Shown one piece after another: positions 26,298 to 35,571 of a stretch of DNA of 64,000 nucleotides. How positions within the stretch are numbered: position 1 is the first letter of the stretch; every line of letters starts with the position of its first letter. The DNA is taken from contig CAWGXG010000008.1 in the NCBI GenBank assembly GCA_963826505.1, positions 620,001-684,000 of the forward strand, given 5' to 3'. The notes below the pieces were generated by a model, which was not told where the DNA came from, did no database searches, and saw only the letters and a program-made list of their open reading frames with translations. The position numbers and the translations under genes were made by a program. This DNA is from CAWGXG01 sp963826505. Its GTDB lineage: Bacteria; Chloroflexota; Anaerolineae; Aggregatilineales; Aggregatilineaceae.

Positions 26298-26669
26298 TTA
26301 GACGAGTTCCGAAAGGTCATTGGCCGCGCGTCGCATGTCGAGAAAGACCAGCCCCAGTTTGGCGTTTTCACGCACCAGGGCGGTGAGTACGGCTTCCTCG
26401 CCGACCGACATCAAGATAACAAATCCGGCAGTTCCGCGCACATACACCTGATCCAGCAGCCCACGCCCTAACTCGGACGAAATCCGTTCACCCAACGAGA
26501 GCATCGCGGCGGACATAGCCGAAACGCGATCTTCTTCGGTGCTCGCGGGGAGTGACGAGGCGATGATCAATCCATCTACACTGACTACGGCTGAAGCTTC
26601 GATGTCGGGTGTACCCGTTTGCAGATCACGCAAACGATCAACCATCAACTCTGTCCTCGACTTCGCCAT
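26298..26669 (-). CDS. Roadblock/LC7 domain protein (MglB-like)
   Basis: A 123-residue single roadblock domain, with SAVVSVDGLIIASSLP at about 27-42 and the DQVYVRGTAGFVILMSVG core. Proteins of this fold regulate small Ras-like GTPases such as MglA in bacteria. No GTPase gene is beside it. It is transcribed away from a second roadblock-like gene starting at 27154, with a 475-base gap between. Confidence 0.88.
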   Translation of the reverse strand: MAKSRTELMVDRLRDLQTGTPDIEASAVVSVDGLIIASSLPASTEEDRVSAMSAAMLSLGERISSELGRGLLDQVYVRGTAGFVILMSVGEEAVLTALVRENAKLGLVFLDMRRAANDLSELV

Positions 26670-26744
26670 GAATCGATCTCCTTATGTCCGGTCCGGGATC
26701 GGGCGACACGACTGCCACCAAACCTGGTTTTTCCACGCAGCTTA

Positions 26745-26772
26745 ATTGTACTCGTGGACTATCCCATTGCAA
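26745..26772 (-). promoter_or_regulatory. Promoter of the roadblock gene
   Basis: On the minus strand, TTGCAA (26767-26772) and TACAAT (26745-26750) are 16 bases apart, about 75 bases ahead of the roadblock start codon. Confidence 0.5.
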
Positions 26773-27072
26773 GCAAGAATGCTGTTGCGCTATGCTGTTT
26801 TGTGTGGTTTGCTGTCGTTACCCTGAAAAATCGGGTCGTGCATCCAACAGGCGGGCGCTATTGTACCACAGTCGGCGGCTCGGGAGCAGCGTCAATGTGG
26901 TGATAAGTCGTACCATAGATATTCAAATATGGGCCGCCAGGTTATGAATTTTTCGTGATTTTACAGCAGCTCAACCATTTTGGGTGATTGAATACTACGG
27001 CAGAGGATTGCGGTATGGTCCAAAAGGGTTAAGATAGCCATAAGAGCTTATTGTTGGTGGACTTTAGTCCAG

Positions 27073-27101
27073 TATTCAGACCGTTTCAAAGTGGTTATAA
27101 T
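27073..27101 (+). promoter_or_regulatory. Promoter of the pseudo-receiver/roadblock gene
   Basis: A consensus TATAAT at 27096-27101 has a weak -35 (TATTCA at 27073-27078) 17 bases upstream. A short leader hairpin follows directly. Confidence 0.45.
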
Positions 27102-27153
27102 GATAGCTGGGATTCCCAGCAGCGTGGCTGATTAGTAGAAGCGGGTGTTTAGT

Positions 27154-28305
27154 ATGCCTTCGATTCCTCGCATTGTTGCAGTTGACCCAGGCTACGAGAT
27201 CGCGCGGATTGTTCGCGGCGCCATGGCGCTCCTTGACCGCCAGGCCATTCTTGTCGAAGTCCCGACCGCTGATGATGCGTTGGCCGAAGTGCAGCAATCG
27301 GACGTCCAGTTGGTGATCACGGCTTACCATTTGACAGGCTCGGCTAACGGGATCGAACTGGCGACACATATTGTGCATGAAACGCTCGGGACCCCGGTTA
27401 TTGTCCTGGCGGATGCCCTCGATCCGGTATCGGATCAATCCTCTCTAACCGACGCGCCTTTTCAGGTTTTTGTGCGCCCGGCGGTCGATGGCTTCCTGCG
27501 TGGCCTGCGTATGGCGCTTGATGGTGAATCTCCAGCAATAACCGAAGAACAAGTGATCGCGCCGGCGGCTGACTTGCCACCTGTACCCGCCGTCGATAAT
27601 GACATGCTGCGCGATACCGCCGTGGGCCTGATGCGCGATGTTGGGGCGATGGGCATCATTGTGGCCGATCGCACCGGGCGCGTATTGGTCGACCAGGGTG
27701 CTACGGGTTACGTGGACCGGGAAAGACTGGCCGCGATTTTGGGGCCGTCCTTCGCACAGGCCGCTGAGATCGGCGATTTGATTGGCGGCGATGCGTGGAC
27801 CATGCAGTATTACGACGGCGATCGGCTGGATTTGTTCGGATTGGCGTTAGGCATCCACCATTTCATGTGTCTCGTGTTCGAAGGATCGAATCGCGGTGCG
27901 TTCGGCGCGGTAACCATGTTCGGACGACGCGCTGCCGATCAGATCATCGAGATGATCGGCGAAGCGGCCTACCGGGGCGTTGAGCCACCGGTCAGCGTTG
28001 CACCTGTGATCGACGAGCGCGGCTCATCGGAGCAGTTCGAGGAAGAAGAATTTTACGCTGAGCCAGAGGAGGAAGTCGCTGCTCTGGAGGCGTTATTTGA
28101 CGAGGAGCCGACGCCTGAGGTTGAATTCGGTCCGGCATCGGACATTGATCTGGACGTACTCTTCGGGCAAGGTGTGGACGAAGGCATGGCCGACAGCTTC
28201 TTTGATCTTGACGGTTTGAGCGATCTCGTCGAATCGCTGCCGTCTGAGGATGGCAGTCGCGTGGGGTATGACGAGGCGCGCGACATGGGCATCATTGATG
28301 AGTAA
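27154..28305 (+). CDS. Pseudo-receiver / roadblock-like fusion protein
   Basis: A 383-residue soluble protein. Residues about 5-120 follow the receiver fold (IVAVDPGYEIARIVRG at the start), but the phospho-acceptor segment reads LVITAYHLTG without Asp and the Lys position is Arg (VRPAVDG). Residues about 150-270 resemble a roadblock/LC7 domain (GAMGIIVADRTGRVLVDQG, GAFGAVTMFGRR). The last 100 residues are strongly acidic. A GTG nine bases upstream is an alternative start. Beside the divergent MglB-like gene, a part in GTPase-based signalling is likely, but phosphorylation is not. Confidence 0.72.
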   Translation: MPSIPRIVAVDPGYEIARIVRGAMALLDRQAILVEVPTADDALAEVQQSDVQLVITAYHLTGSANGIELATHIVHETLGTPVIVLADALDPVSDQSSLTDAPFQVFVRPAVDGFLRGLRMALDGESPAITEEQVIAPAADLPPVPAVDNDMLRDTAVGLMRDVGAMGIIVADRTGRVLVDQGATGYVDRERLAAILGPSFAQAAEIGDLIGGDAWTMQYYDGDRLDLFGLALGIHHFMCLVFEGSNRGAFGAVTMFGRRAADQIIEMIGEAAYRGVEPPVSVAPVIDERGSSEQFEEEEFYAEPEEEVAALEALFDEEPTPEVEFGPASDIDLDVLFGQGVDEGMADSFFDLDGLSDLVESLPSEDGSRVGYDEARDMGIIDE

Positions 28306-28380
28306 CCGTACGGCGCGTTGATTACGGCGTCCCAAGCGGGACAATGATCCAGCGAAGATGTGGTGTTAGGCACTTGTCAG

Positions 28381-28427
28381 CCGCAGGCGTCCATATTAGA
28401 GTAAGGGACGCTTGCGGTGTTGTTTCC
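28381..28427 (+). terminator. Rho-independent terminator
   Basis: ccgcaggcgtcc (28381-28392) pairs with ggacgcttgcgg (28406-28417) with one G-U pair, followed by a T-rich stretch. It lies 75 bases after the pseudo-receiver gene. Confidence 0.7.
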
Positions 28428-28548
28428 CCGCATGATGCGCTGCGCACCGAACGACCTTCACCGTTGAACATGACTGCCGAGGCTTCGCGCAGATCGGGCA
28501 GCGTAACAGGACCTATCCGTTCTCGTAATGTTTTTTGGAGATTGATTA

Positions 28549-30318
28549 ATGACCCCATCATCTGTTCCCAGCGATCTTGAAATCGCACAAGCAGCAGACG
28601 TCCGTCCGATTCTTGAGATGGCTGCCAAACTCGGGCTGTCCCAGGATGATCTGGACCTCTATGGTGCCTACAAGGCCAAAGTACATCTGTCGGTACTAGA
28701 GAAATTCAAAGATCGCCCGCAAGGCAAATACATTGACGTCACCGCTATTACACCGACCCCTCTGGGCGAAGGCAAAACCACAACCAGCATCGGCCTGACG
28801 CAGGCCCTGGGCAAACTAGGGCGCAACGCGGTGATTTGCATTCGACAACCAAGCATGGGACCGACCTTTGGGATCAAGGGTGGGGCCGCTGGCGGTGGAT
28901 ACAGTCAGGTGATCCCTATGGAAGACTTCAACCTGCACCTGACCGGCGACATCCACGCAATTTCTGTCGCGCACAATCTGGTGGCGGCGGCGATCGATAC
29001 GCGTATGTATCACGAGAGTCGCCAATCGGATGCGGGACTGGCCAAGCGCGGACTGACTCGGTTAGATATTGATCCGGAAACGATCACCTGGAACCGCGTG
29101 ATCGACGTATGCGATCGCTCGCTGCGCCAGATTCAGATTGGCTTCAACGACGATAAGCTGGCCGATGGCTCGCCCAGCCCAGTGTTTCCGCGCCAGACGG
29201 GCTACGACATCAGCGTTGCCAGCGAGTTGATGGCGATCCTAGCGCTGACCACTGGTCTCAAGGACCTGCGCAAGCGCGTGGGGCGGGTTGTGATCGGCAG
29301 AAGTCACGCGGGTAACCCGGTGAGCTTGGAAGACCTGGGCGTCGCGGGCGCGGTGACGGTGCTGCTGCGCGACGCGCTGATGCCCAATCTCATGCAGACG
29401 CTTGAGGGACAACCCGCGTTTGTGCATGCCGGACCGTTTGCCAACATTGCGCACGGGAACAGCAGTATCCTGGCGGATCAGATCGCGCTGCGGTTGGCCG
29501 ATTATGTGGTCACCGAGAGCGGCTTTGGTGCGGATATCGGCATGGAGAAGTTCTTCAATATCAAATGCCGGTATTCCGGCCTGATTCCGAATGCGGTCGT
29601 GCTCGTCGCGACGATTCGCGCGCTCAAGATGCACGGCGGTGGCCCCAAAGTGACACCCGGCGCGCCGCTTCCGGCCGAATACACCGAGGAAAATCTGGAA
29701 CTGCTGGAAAAGGGTGGCGCCAATCTCGCGCATCATGTCAGGATCGCGCGCAAGTTCGGTGTGCCGGTCGTGGTCGCGGTGAACCGTTTCTCGGCGGATA
29801 CCGAGGCCGAAGTGAAACTGGTCGAACGCATTGCTCTGGAGGCGGGCGCGGAAGCGGCCGTCATGTCCGATCACTGGGCGAACGGCGGCGAGGGTGCGCG
29901 TGAGCTGGCCGAAGCGGTTATCGCCGCTTGCGAAAAGCCGAGCGAGTTCAAGTTCCTGTACGATGTCAACCTGCCCATCAAGCAGAAAATCGAGATCATC
30001 GCCAAGGAAATCTACGGTGCGGACGGCGTTAAGTTCGAGCCGCTGGCCGAGCAGCAAATTGCGTTCTATGAGGAAGCAGGTTTTGGTAAGTTGCCGATCT
30101 GCATGGCCAAGACGCATCTCAGCTTGAGCCACGATCCTAACCTAAAGGGTGAGCCAAAGGGTTTCACCGTGCCGGTGCGCGAAGTGCGGGCCAGCGTTGG
30201 AGCAGGCTTCGTTTATCCGCTACTCGGCACGATGAGCACGATGCCCGGACTGCCCACGTACCCGGCTTACATGAACGTTGACATTGACGAGGACGGCAAG
30301 ATCGTCGGCCTGTTCTAA
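28549..30318 (+). CDS. fhs: Formate--tetrahydrofolate ligase
   Basis: A 589-residue enzyme that joins formate to tetrahydrofolate using ATP, giving 10-formyl-THF. It is the entry step of the methyl branch of the Wood-Ljungdahl pathway and also feeds purine synthesis. The nucleotide loop TPTPLGEGKTTT lies at about 68-79 and RQPSMGPTFGIKGGAAGGGY follows. A ggag ribosome binding site precedes the ATG. It is slightly longer than typical homologues and is monocistronic, with a strong terminator after it. No other Wood-Ljungdahl gene is in the window. Confidence 0.97.
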   Translation: MTPSSVPSDLEIAQAADVRPILEMAAKLGLSQDDLDLYGAYKAKVHLSVLEKFKDRPQGKYIDVTAITPTPLGEGKTTTSIGLTQALGKLGRNAVICIRQPSMGPTFGIKGGAAGGGYSQVIPMEDFNLHLTGDIHAISVAHNLVAAAIDTRMYHESRQSDAGLAKRGLTRLDIDPETITWNRVIDVCDRSLRQIQIGFNDDKLADGSPSPVFPRQTGYDISVASELMAILALTTGLKDLRKRVGRVVIGRSHAGNPVSLEDLGVAGAVTVLLRDALMPNLMQTLEGQPAFVHAGPFANIAHGNSSILADQIALRLADYVVTESGFGADIGMEKFFNIKCRYSGLIPNAVVLVATIRALKMHGGGPKVTPGAPLPAEYTEENLELLEKGGANLAHHVRIARKFGVPVVVAVNRFSADTEAEVKLVERIALEAGAEAAVMSDHWANGGEGARELAEAVIAACEKPSEFKFLYDVNLPIKQKIEIIAKEIYGADGVKFEPLAEQQIAFYEEAGFGKLPICMAKTHLSLSHDPNLKGEPKGFTVPVREVRASVGAGFVYPLLGTMSTMPGLPTYPAYMNVDIDEDGKIVGLF

Positions 30319-30357
30319 GCGGCGGCGGCTGTTCGCGAATTGATGGTCTGTGGTATC

Positions 30358-30397
30358 ATACGTACACCAGAAGTTTCTCTGGTGTACGTATCTTTTG
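30358..30397 (+). terminator. Strong terminator after fhs
   Basis: A perfect 13-base stem (atacgtacaccag with ctggtgtacgtat) and eight-base loop are followed by cttttgg. Confidence 0.88.
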
Positions 30398-30425
30398 GTA
30401 ACAGAACTGGAAAAGGGTTGAGGCT

Positions 30426-31715
30426 ATGGCCAATGCCAACGAGGAACGTATAAAACAAGCGGCAGCGGCGATCAAGGCCGGGCGCAAACCTGAAGCGCGC
30501 GATATTCTACTGGCAGTGGTGGACGAAGACGAACGCAATGAGAAGGCCTGGCTCTATCTGAGTGGGTTGGTCGAGACGCTGGAAGAACAGCAAATCTGCC
30601 TTGAAAACGTGCTCGCCATCAACCCTGATAATGGAAAAGCGCAGCGCGGGCTGCAACAAATACAGCAGCGCACGCCGATACCACAGCCAGAGAACACGCC
30701 AGAAACGGACGTGGAGTTTCCTTCGCCGTTTTCTGCTGGAACATCGGATATTCCCGCTCCGCCGGCCGCCCATCCATATGGCGGAGGCCCGATCGGAACC
30801 GAGTATGATTCCTTGTCGGGCGGCAGTTTCACCGGTGAGAGCTTCGACGCGCGCCCAGCGCAACCTGCCGCAGACAGCGGTGGGCTTGATTGGATGTCGT
30901 CAGGATTTGATCTCCCGGCGACGCCCGAAACCACCGATCGCGATCCGTTTGCCCCGGCGACCAGTGTCGAATGGGCGCGTGAGGATGGCCCAACGGCGTA
31001 CGGTAGTGGAAAACAGATCGATTTGCCGTCTGCCCAAGAGTACGACGATTGGGTTCAGGGGCTCAACCTGAGCAACCCGCCTCTGCCGGAACCGGCCCAA
31101 AAGGCTGGGCAAGACGCGGGCAACGAGTCCTCGCCATTCATTTTGGATGAGAACGCTCCTTTTGGCGATACCTCGTTCATGGTGGACTCAGGGCCGTTTG
31201 ATGCAACGCCTCCGCCATCTCCCGCTGAGGAAGATGACTCCGCCGGGGTTTTCAGCGGGGCGACATGGGAAGACGAACCGGAGTCAGCGTTCGGGATACC
31301 GGAAACGCCTGCCCCGGCCGAACCAAATGGCGGCAGTGGCTTTGCTTCGCTCGAAGACTCGCTGCGCAGTTCGATCGCGTTTGACGATGACGCAGGCCAT
31401 GCGAGCGATGCTGTGAATCCGTTCATGGGTCTCGAGGCGTCCGCGAGTCCGCTGTCCGACGGCCCCACTCGAGCGAAACCGCGAGCCGGGCGGAAGCCCA
31501 CACCAGCACCTGCTGTCGCTGATGCACCCGCGAAAACGGCGCCGCGCGCCACGGGGACGTCTGCGCCAGCAGCGCGTACAGAGGATTATTTCCGATATAT
31601 TCCGGCTGATATTGACGTCGAAACAGGATCGACCGGGCGTGCCATTGCCCTTTTGGGCGCGATCCTTGTGCTGATCATTCTCAATGCGGCGTCGTTTGCG
31701 TATTTGTTGCTGTGA
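30426..31715 (+). CDS. TPR-like protein with C-terminal membrane anchor
   Basis: A 429-residue protein in three parts. Residues 1-75 are a helical TPR-like unit (AIKAGRKPEARDILLAVV, KAWLYLSGLVETLEEQQ, CLENVLAINPDN). Residues about 80-395 are low-complexity, rich in Pro, Ser, Asp and Gly. The last 20 residues form one hydrophobic span (AIALLGAILVLIILNAASF), so the bulk should face the cytoplasm as a tail-anchored protein. No catalytic motif is seen. A scaffold role is inferred. Confidence 0.75.
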   Translation: MANANEERIKQAAAAIKAGRKPEARDILLAVVDEDERNEKAWLYLSGLVETLEEQQICLENVLAINPDNGKAQRGLQQIQQRTPIPQPENTPETDVEFPSPFSAGTSDIPAPPAAHPYGGGPIGTEYDSLSGGSFTGESFDARPAQPAADSGGLDWMSSGFDLPATPETTDRDPFAPATSVEWAREDGPTAYGSGKQIDLPSAQEYDDWVQGLNLSNPPLPEPAQKAGQDAGNESSPFILDENAPFGDTSFMVDSGPFDATPPPSPAEEDDSAGVFSGATWEDEPESAFGIPETPAPAEPNGGSGFASLEDSLRSSIAFDDDAGHASDAVNPFMGLEASASPLSDGPTRAKPRAGRKPTPAPAVADAPAKTAPRATGTSAPAARTEDYFRYIPADIDVETGSTGRAIALLGAILVLIILNAASFAYLLL

Positions 31716-31760
31716 ACGCGTTCGCGCACTGAGCAGCAGGGTTAAGCGGTATTCACCGGG

Positions 31761-31786
31761 AGGCGTTGTCTGCGCAACGCCTTTTT
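31761..31786 (+). terminator. Rho-independent terminator
   Basis: aggcgttg and caacgcct form an eight-base stem, followed by five Ts, ahead of the moeA pair. Confidence 0.85.
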
Positions 31787-31824
31787 GCTGTGTGTGCCGG
31801 TTACAAACGTAAGGCAAGTGATGA

Positions 31825-33060
31825 ATGACAGAATTCTTCAACGTATTGCCAGTGGATGAGGCGTGGGCCGCGTGGTGGCAGCACGTCACTCACCGCTTGG
31901 GGATCGATCAGATCGATGCAGGGAACACGTTGGGGCGGGTCTTGGCCGAGGCGATCACCAGCCCTGAAGATTTACCCGCATTTCGTCGCTCGACTGTGGA
32001 CGGTTTCGCTGTGCGCTCATCCGATACTTTCGGCGCGTCCGACACTCTGCCTGCGTATTTGCGCGTGGTCGGCGAAGTGCGCATGGGGCAGTCTGCAAAC
32101 GTGACGCTGCAATCCGGCGATACGGCGCTGATTCACACCGGGGGTATGGTGCCCGACAGCGCCGACGCAGTGGTCATGGTGGAGCACACACAGCCGTTCA
32201 ACGACACGGAGATTGAGGTTCGCAAGCCAGTTGCTCCCGGGGAAAACATGTTACTGGTGGGCGAGGACGTGCAGCGCGGCGCGGAGGTTGTGGCCGCCGG
32301 GCATCGCGTTCAACCTCAAGATGTGGGCGCGCTGCTCGCGTTGGGGATTACCCGCGATGTGCCGGCAGTGAGAAGGCCGCGCGTCAGCCTGTTTTCGACA
32401 GGCGACGAGCTGGTTGTCCCGGCTACGCGCCCGTTGGAGCCGGGGCGTATTCGTGACATCAACAGCAGCACCATCGGCGCTTTGTGCGTGCAGAATGGGG
32501 CTGAGGTCGTGCCGCATCCGATTGTCCCTGATAAGCCCGACGCGCTGTTTGCCGCCCTCACTGAGGCGCTGCAAGGGGCGGATATGCTCGTCGTGACCGC
32601 CGGAAGCAGCGTCAGCGCGCGCGATATGACAGCCGCCACGATCAACCGGCTGGGCAAGCCCGGCGTGTTGGTACATGGTGTGGCCGCACGTCCGGGCAAG
32701 CCGACTATTCTGGCGGTAGTCGAGGGCAAACCAGTCATTGGGCTGCCGGGAAATCCGGTGTCTGCCCTGGTCATGTTTATGCTGTTCGGCGTGCCAGCGA
32801 TTGCGCACCTGCTGCGGACGGACGTGCCGCGCCGGACTCATGTCTGGGCACGTGTGACCTCGAACATTCCATCGGCGGCTGGGCGCGAAGATTACGTGCC
32901 AGTGCGTCTGATTGATCGGGGTGACGAACTGTGGGCGGATCCATTGTTTGGCAAGAGCAATCTTATTTTTACACTGGTAGGGGCGGATGGATTATTGAAA
33001 ATCCCTATGGACGTGACTGGGTTACGTGAGGGCACGCGGGCGGAGGTTACTTTGTTTTGA
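31825..33060 (+). CDS. moeA: Molybdopterin molybdenumtransferase
   Basis: A 411-residue MoeA with the three expected domains. Motifs include STVDGFAVR, IHTGGMVP, the FSTGDELV loop, RDINSS and the TAGSSVSARD and LPGNPVSALV segments of the MPT-binding fold. It inserts molybdate (or tungstate) into adenylylated molybdopterin. It overlaps the second moeA gene by TGATG, so both are made together. Confidence 0.93.
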   Translation: MTEFFNVLPVDEAWAAWWQHVTHRLGIDQIDAGNTLGRVLAEAITSPEDLPAFRRSTVDGFAVRSSDTFGASDTLPAYLRVVGEVRMGQSANVTLQSGDTALIHTGGMVPDSADAVVMVEHTQPFNDTEIEVRKPVAPGENMLLVGEDVQRGAEVVAAGHRVQPQDVGALLALGITRDVPAVRRPRVSLFSTGDELVVPATRPLEPGRIRDINSSTIGALCVQNGAEVVPHPIVPDKPDALFAALTEALQGADMLVVTAGSSVSARDMTAATINRLGKPGVLVHGVAARPGKPTILAVVEGKPVIGLPGNPVSALVMFMLFGVPAIAHLLRTDVPRRTHVWARVTSNIPSAAGREDYVPVRLIDRGDELWADPLFGKSNLIFTLVGADGLLKIPMDVTGLREGTRAEVTLF

Positions 33061-34997
33061 TGGCACACACGACAGAACCTTCAGATGAACGCGACTTCTA
33101 TCTTGAGGATGTCCCGATGGCGGAAGCCCAGGCGCGTCTGCAGAGTGCGCTGGATGCCGCTGGGAAATGGCAGCCGCTGGCGGGTGAACGGGTGGACCTG
33201 GACGAGGCGCTTGGGCGTGTCACGGCGGAGCCAGTATGGGCCAAAATCAGCTCGCCCCATTATCACGCGGCGGCGATGGATGGCTATGCGGTGCAGGCCG
33301 TCGATACATTAGGCGCGACAGAAACCCGCCCCGTGCTGCTTCGTGTTCCGCAGCAGGCGGAACCCGTCAACACGGGCGCGCCACTGCCGGACGTTACCAA
33401 CGCCGTCATCATGATTGAGCATACCCAGCAGACGAGCGAAGACACGATCGAGATTCGCAGCGCGGTCGTGCCGTGGCAGCATGTCCGCATGATGGGCGAG
33501 GACATGGTCGCAACCGAACTGGTCTTGCCCGCCAATCACACCTTGCGCCCGCACGATCTGGGGGCGGCTGCCGGGTGCGGCCACACCAGCGTAGCGGTGC
33601 GGCGACGTCCGCGCGTGGCGATCCTCCCGACCGGCTCGGAACTGGTGATGCCGGGAGCCGCGCCGCGTCCCGGCAACGTGATCGAATACAACAGTATCGT
33701 GTTGGGCGCGCAGGTACGCCAGTCTGGCGGAGAGTTTACGCGGTGGGCGGCGCTGCCAGACGACATTCAGGCGATCACATCCGCAATTATCGACGCAACC
33801 GAAGATCACGATCTGGTGCTGGTATTGTCCGGGTCGTCGGCTGGCGCGCGCGATTACACGGCACGAGCCGTGCGGGAAGCAGGGACGCTGTTGGTACATG
33901 GCGTCGCTGTGCGGCCCGGCCACCCGGTGATCATGGGGATCGTGCAGGATACGCCTGTGATCGGCGTGCCCGGTTACCCGGTGTCGGCGGCGCTGACGGG
34001 CGAGATCTTTGTGCGACCGCTGCTGTTTCGCTGGTTGGGCCAGGCTGTACCCGACTACCCGCGTATGACCGCTACGCTCACGCGCAAGGTTGTATCGCCG
34101 ACCGGCGATGACGATTTCGTGCGCGTGACAGTGGGGCAGGTAGGCGATCGCCGCCTCGCGACTCCGCTGTCGCGTGGAGCCGGAGTGATCACCTCACTGG
34201 TGCGTGCGGACGGCTTGCTGCACATCCCCCGTTTTAGCGAGGGGTTGAATGCGGGCAGCGAGGTCGAGGTGCTGCTCTATCGCTCGCCCGAAGCGATCGC
34301 ACGGACTGTCGTCGTCGTGGGCAGCCACGATCCGATGCTCGATCTGCTGGGACAATATCTCGCTGTGCACTATCCGGGCTTCCGGCTGTCCTCGGCCAAT
34401 GTGGGCAGCCTGGGTGGGTTAGTCGCCCAAAAGCGCGGCGAGGCTCATCTGAGCGGCACGCACCTGCTTGATCCCGCTACAGGTGAGTACAACGTCCCGT
34501 ATATTCAACGCACACTTGGCGATCTGCCGGTCAAGGTAGTGACGTTCGCCCGCCGCGAGCAAGGCTTGATCGTCGCGCCGGGGAATCCGTTGGGTATTGA
34601 GTCGCTGGCTGACCTGCCGCGTGTACGTTACGTGAACCGGCAGCGCGGCGCTGGAACCCGCGTGCTGCTCGATTTTGAGCTGAGCCAGCTGGGGATATCG
34701 CCGGAGACGGTGCAGGGCTATGACCGCGAAGAATATACCCATCTCGCCGTTGCGGCGGCGGTGGTGTCTGGTAGCGCGGACTGTGGCATGGGCATTCGAA
34801 GCGCGGCGATCGCGCTCGACCTGGATTTCCTGCCGATTACATTCGAGCGCTACGATCTGGTCATGCCAGCTGCGTTTCTCGATCTACCGGGCATCCAACA
34901 TGTGTTGGCGCTGCTGCACGACGACGCGTTTCGTGCCGCGGTTGCCGCACAACCGGGATACGATGTCAGCGTGATGGGCCAGCCGGTTGATCTGTGA
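33060..34997 (+). CDS. MoeA fused to a PBP-like domain
   Basis: A 645-residue second MoeA. Residues 1 to about 410 are a full MoeA (AAMDGYAVQA, ILPTGSELVMPG, LSGSSAGARDYT, GVPGYPVSA). Residues about 415-645 are a periplasmic-binding-protein-like domain (VVVGSHDPMLDLLGQYLA, NVGSLGGLVAQKRGEAHLSG, RQRGAGTRVLLDF) of the type found in MoeA/LysR-substrate-domain fusions. Such domains are thought to sense molybdate, tungstate or cofactor. The start overlaps the previous stop as TGATG. Together with the AOR gene at 47 kb, metal-specific pairing (Mo versus W) is plausible. Confidence 0.9.
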   Translation: MAHTTEPSDERDFYLEDVPMAEAQARLQSALDAAGKWQPLAGERVDLDEALGRVTAEPVWAKISSPHYHAAAMDGYAVQAVDTLGATETRPVLLRVPQQAEPVNTGAPLPDVTNAVIMIEHTQQTSEDTIEIRSAVVPWQHVRMMGEDMVATELVLPANHTLRPHDLGAAAGCGHTSVAVRRRPRVAILPTGSELVMPGAAPRPGNVIEYNSIVLGAQVRQSGGEFTRWAALPDDIQAITSAIIDATEDHDLVLVLSGSSAGARDYTARAVREAGTLLVHGVAVRPGHPVIMGIVQDTPVIGVPGYPVSAALTGEIFVRPLLFRWLGQAVPDYPRMTATLTRKVVSPTGDDDFVRVTVGQVGDRRLATPLSRGAGVITSLVRADGLLHIPRFSEGLNAGSEVEVLLYRSPEAIARTVVVVGSHDPMLDLLGQYLAVHYPGFRLSSANVGSLGGLVAQKRGEAHLSGTHLLDPATGEYNVPYIQRTLGDLPVKVVTFARREQGLIVAPGNPLGIESLADLPRVRYVNRQRGAGTRVLLDFELSQLGISPETVQGYDREEYTHLAVAAAVVSGSADCGMGIRSAAIALDLDFLPITFERYDLVMPAAFLDLPGIQHVLALLHDDAFRAAVAAQPGYDVSVMGQPVDL

Positions 34998-35002
34998 CCA
35001 GA

Positions 35003-35440
35003 TTATGTATCGGTCGTGCCGCTCAGTCCCTTGCGCATGGCGGCCAGCCACGCATCCGGAATGCGGGCTACCTGACCCTGATGATTGATGCAGATGTGTT
35101 TTGAAAACCCGGTAACGCACACCTGGCGCGTGCTGCTGTCGACAATCTCGTAGCCAAACGTGATCCCGCGACTCTTCAGGTCTTCGATCCAGCACAAGGC
35201 TGAGATTTCCTGGGCGTAATGCGTGGGTACCAGATAGCGCGCGTGAATTTCGGCGACGGTCAGCCAGTAGCCACTGCGCTCGAATTCGGCATAGTCGGCC
35301 CCTTGGACGCGAGAATAGTGGCTGCGCGCTTCTTCAAAGAAGACCACGTAATTGGAATGGTGTGTGATGCCCATGGCATCAGTTTCGGCGTAACGGACAC
35401 GGAACGTGTTCTCGGAGACAAAACGATCTGTCGGGGCCAC
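35003..35440 (-). CDS. YbgC/FadM-type acyl-CoA thioesterase
   Basis: A 145-residue hotdog-fold thioesterase. RVRYAETDAMGITHHSNYVVFFEEAR contains the catalytic Asp and the family signature of 4-hydroxybenzoyl-CoA thioesterase-like enzymes. It hydrolyses short or medium acyl-CoA; the exact substrate is unknown. It is convergent with the moeA pair, only five bases apart, without a visible terminator. Confidence 0.85.
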   Translation of the reverse strand: MAPTDRFVSENTFRVRYAETDAMGITHHSNYVVFFEEARSHYSRVQGADYAEFERSGYWLTVAEIHARYLVPTHYAQEISALCWIEDLKSRGITFGYEIVDSSTRQVCVTGFSKHICINHQGQVARIPDAWLAAMRKGLSGTTDT

Positions 35441-35475
35441 CCAATGCTCCTTCCTGTCGTATCAAACCGCTCTGC

Positions 35476-35504
35476 ATTCTAGCGGCACCGGGCCGTGACT
35501 GCAA
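35476..35504 (-). promoter_or_regulatory. Putative promoter of the YbgC-like gene
   Basis: On the minus strand, TTGCAG (35499-35504) and TAGAAT (35476-35481) are 17 bases apart, upstream of the thioesterase start. Confidence 0.4.
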
Positions 35505-35571
35505 CGGATTCATGATCAGTATCTTGGGCGTTTGTCGCCGCGGGCAAGGGGTTGATGGGGAGAGATGATCG

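Larger units (their letters stand above)
26670..27153. other. AT-richer divergent intergenic region
   Basis: No convincing gene is seen. It contains a promoter for each flanking gene (26745-26772 minus, 27073-27101 plus). Close to the plus gene lie a short palindrome (ggact-tt-agtcc, near 27059-27070) and a leader hairpin (gctggg and cccagc around 27106-27120). Confidence 0.6.

Noticed and set aside
28428..28548. Riboswitch (THF or ZTP type) ahead of formate-THF ligase
   Set aside because: Such elements often precede this gene, but I could not match the conserved core bases of either class.
28322..28588. 88-codon minus-strand frame upstream of fhs
   Set aside because: It overlaps the fhs start and a terminator hairpin and shows no family likeness.
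29239..30132. 297-codon minus-strand frame
   Set aside because: Antisense to formate-THF ligase; composition unlike real genes of this window.
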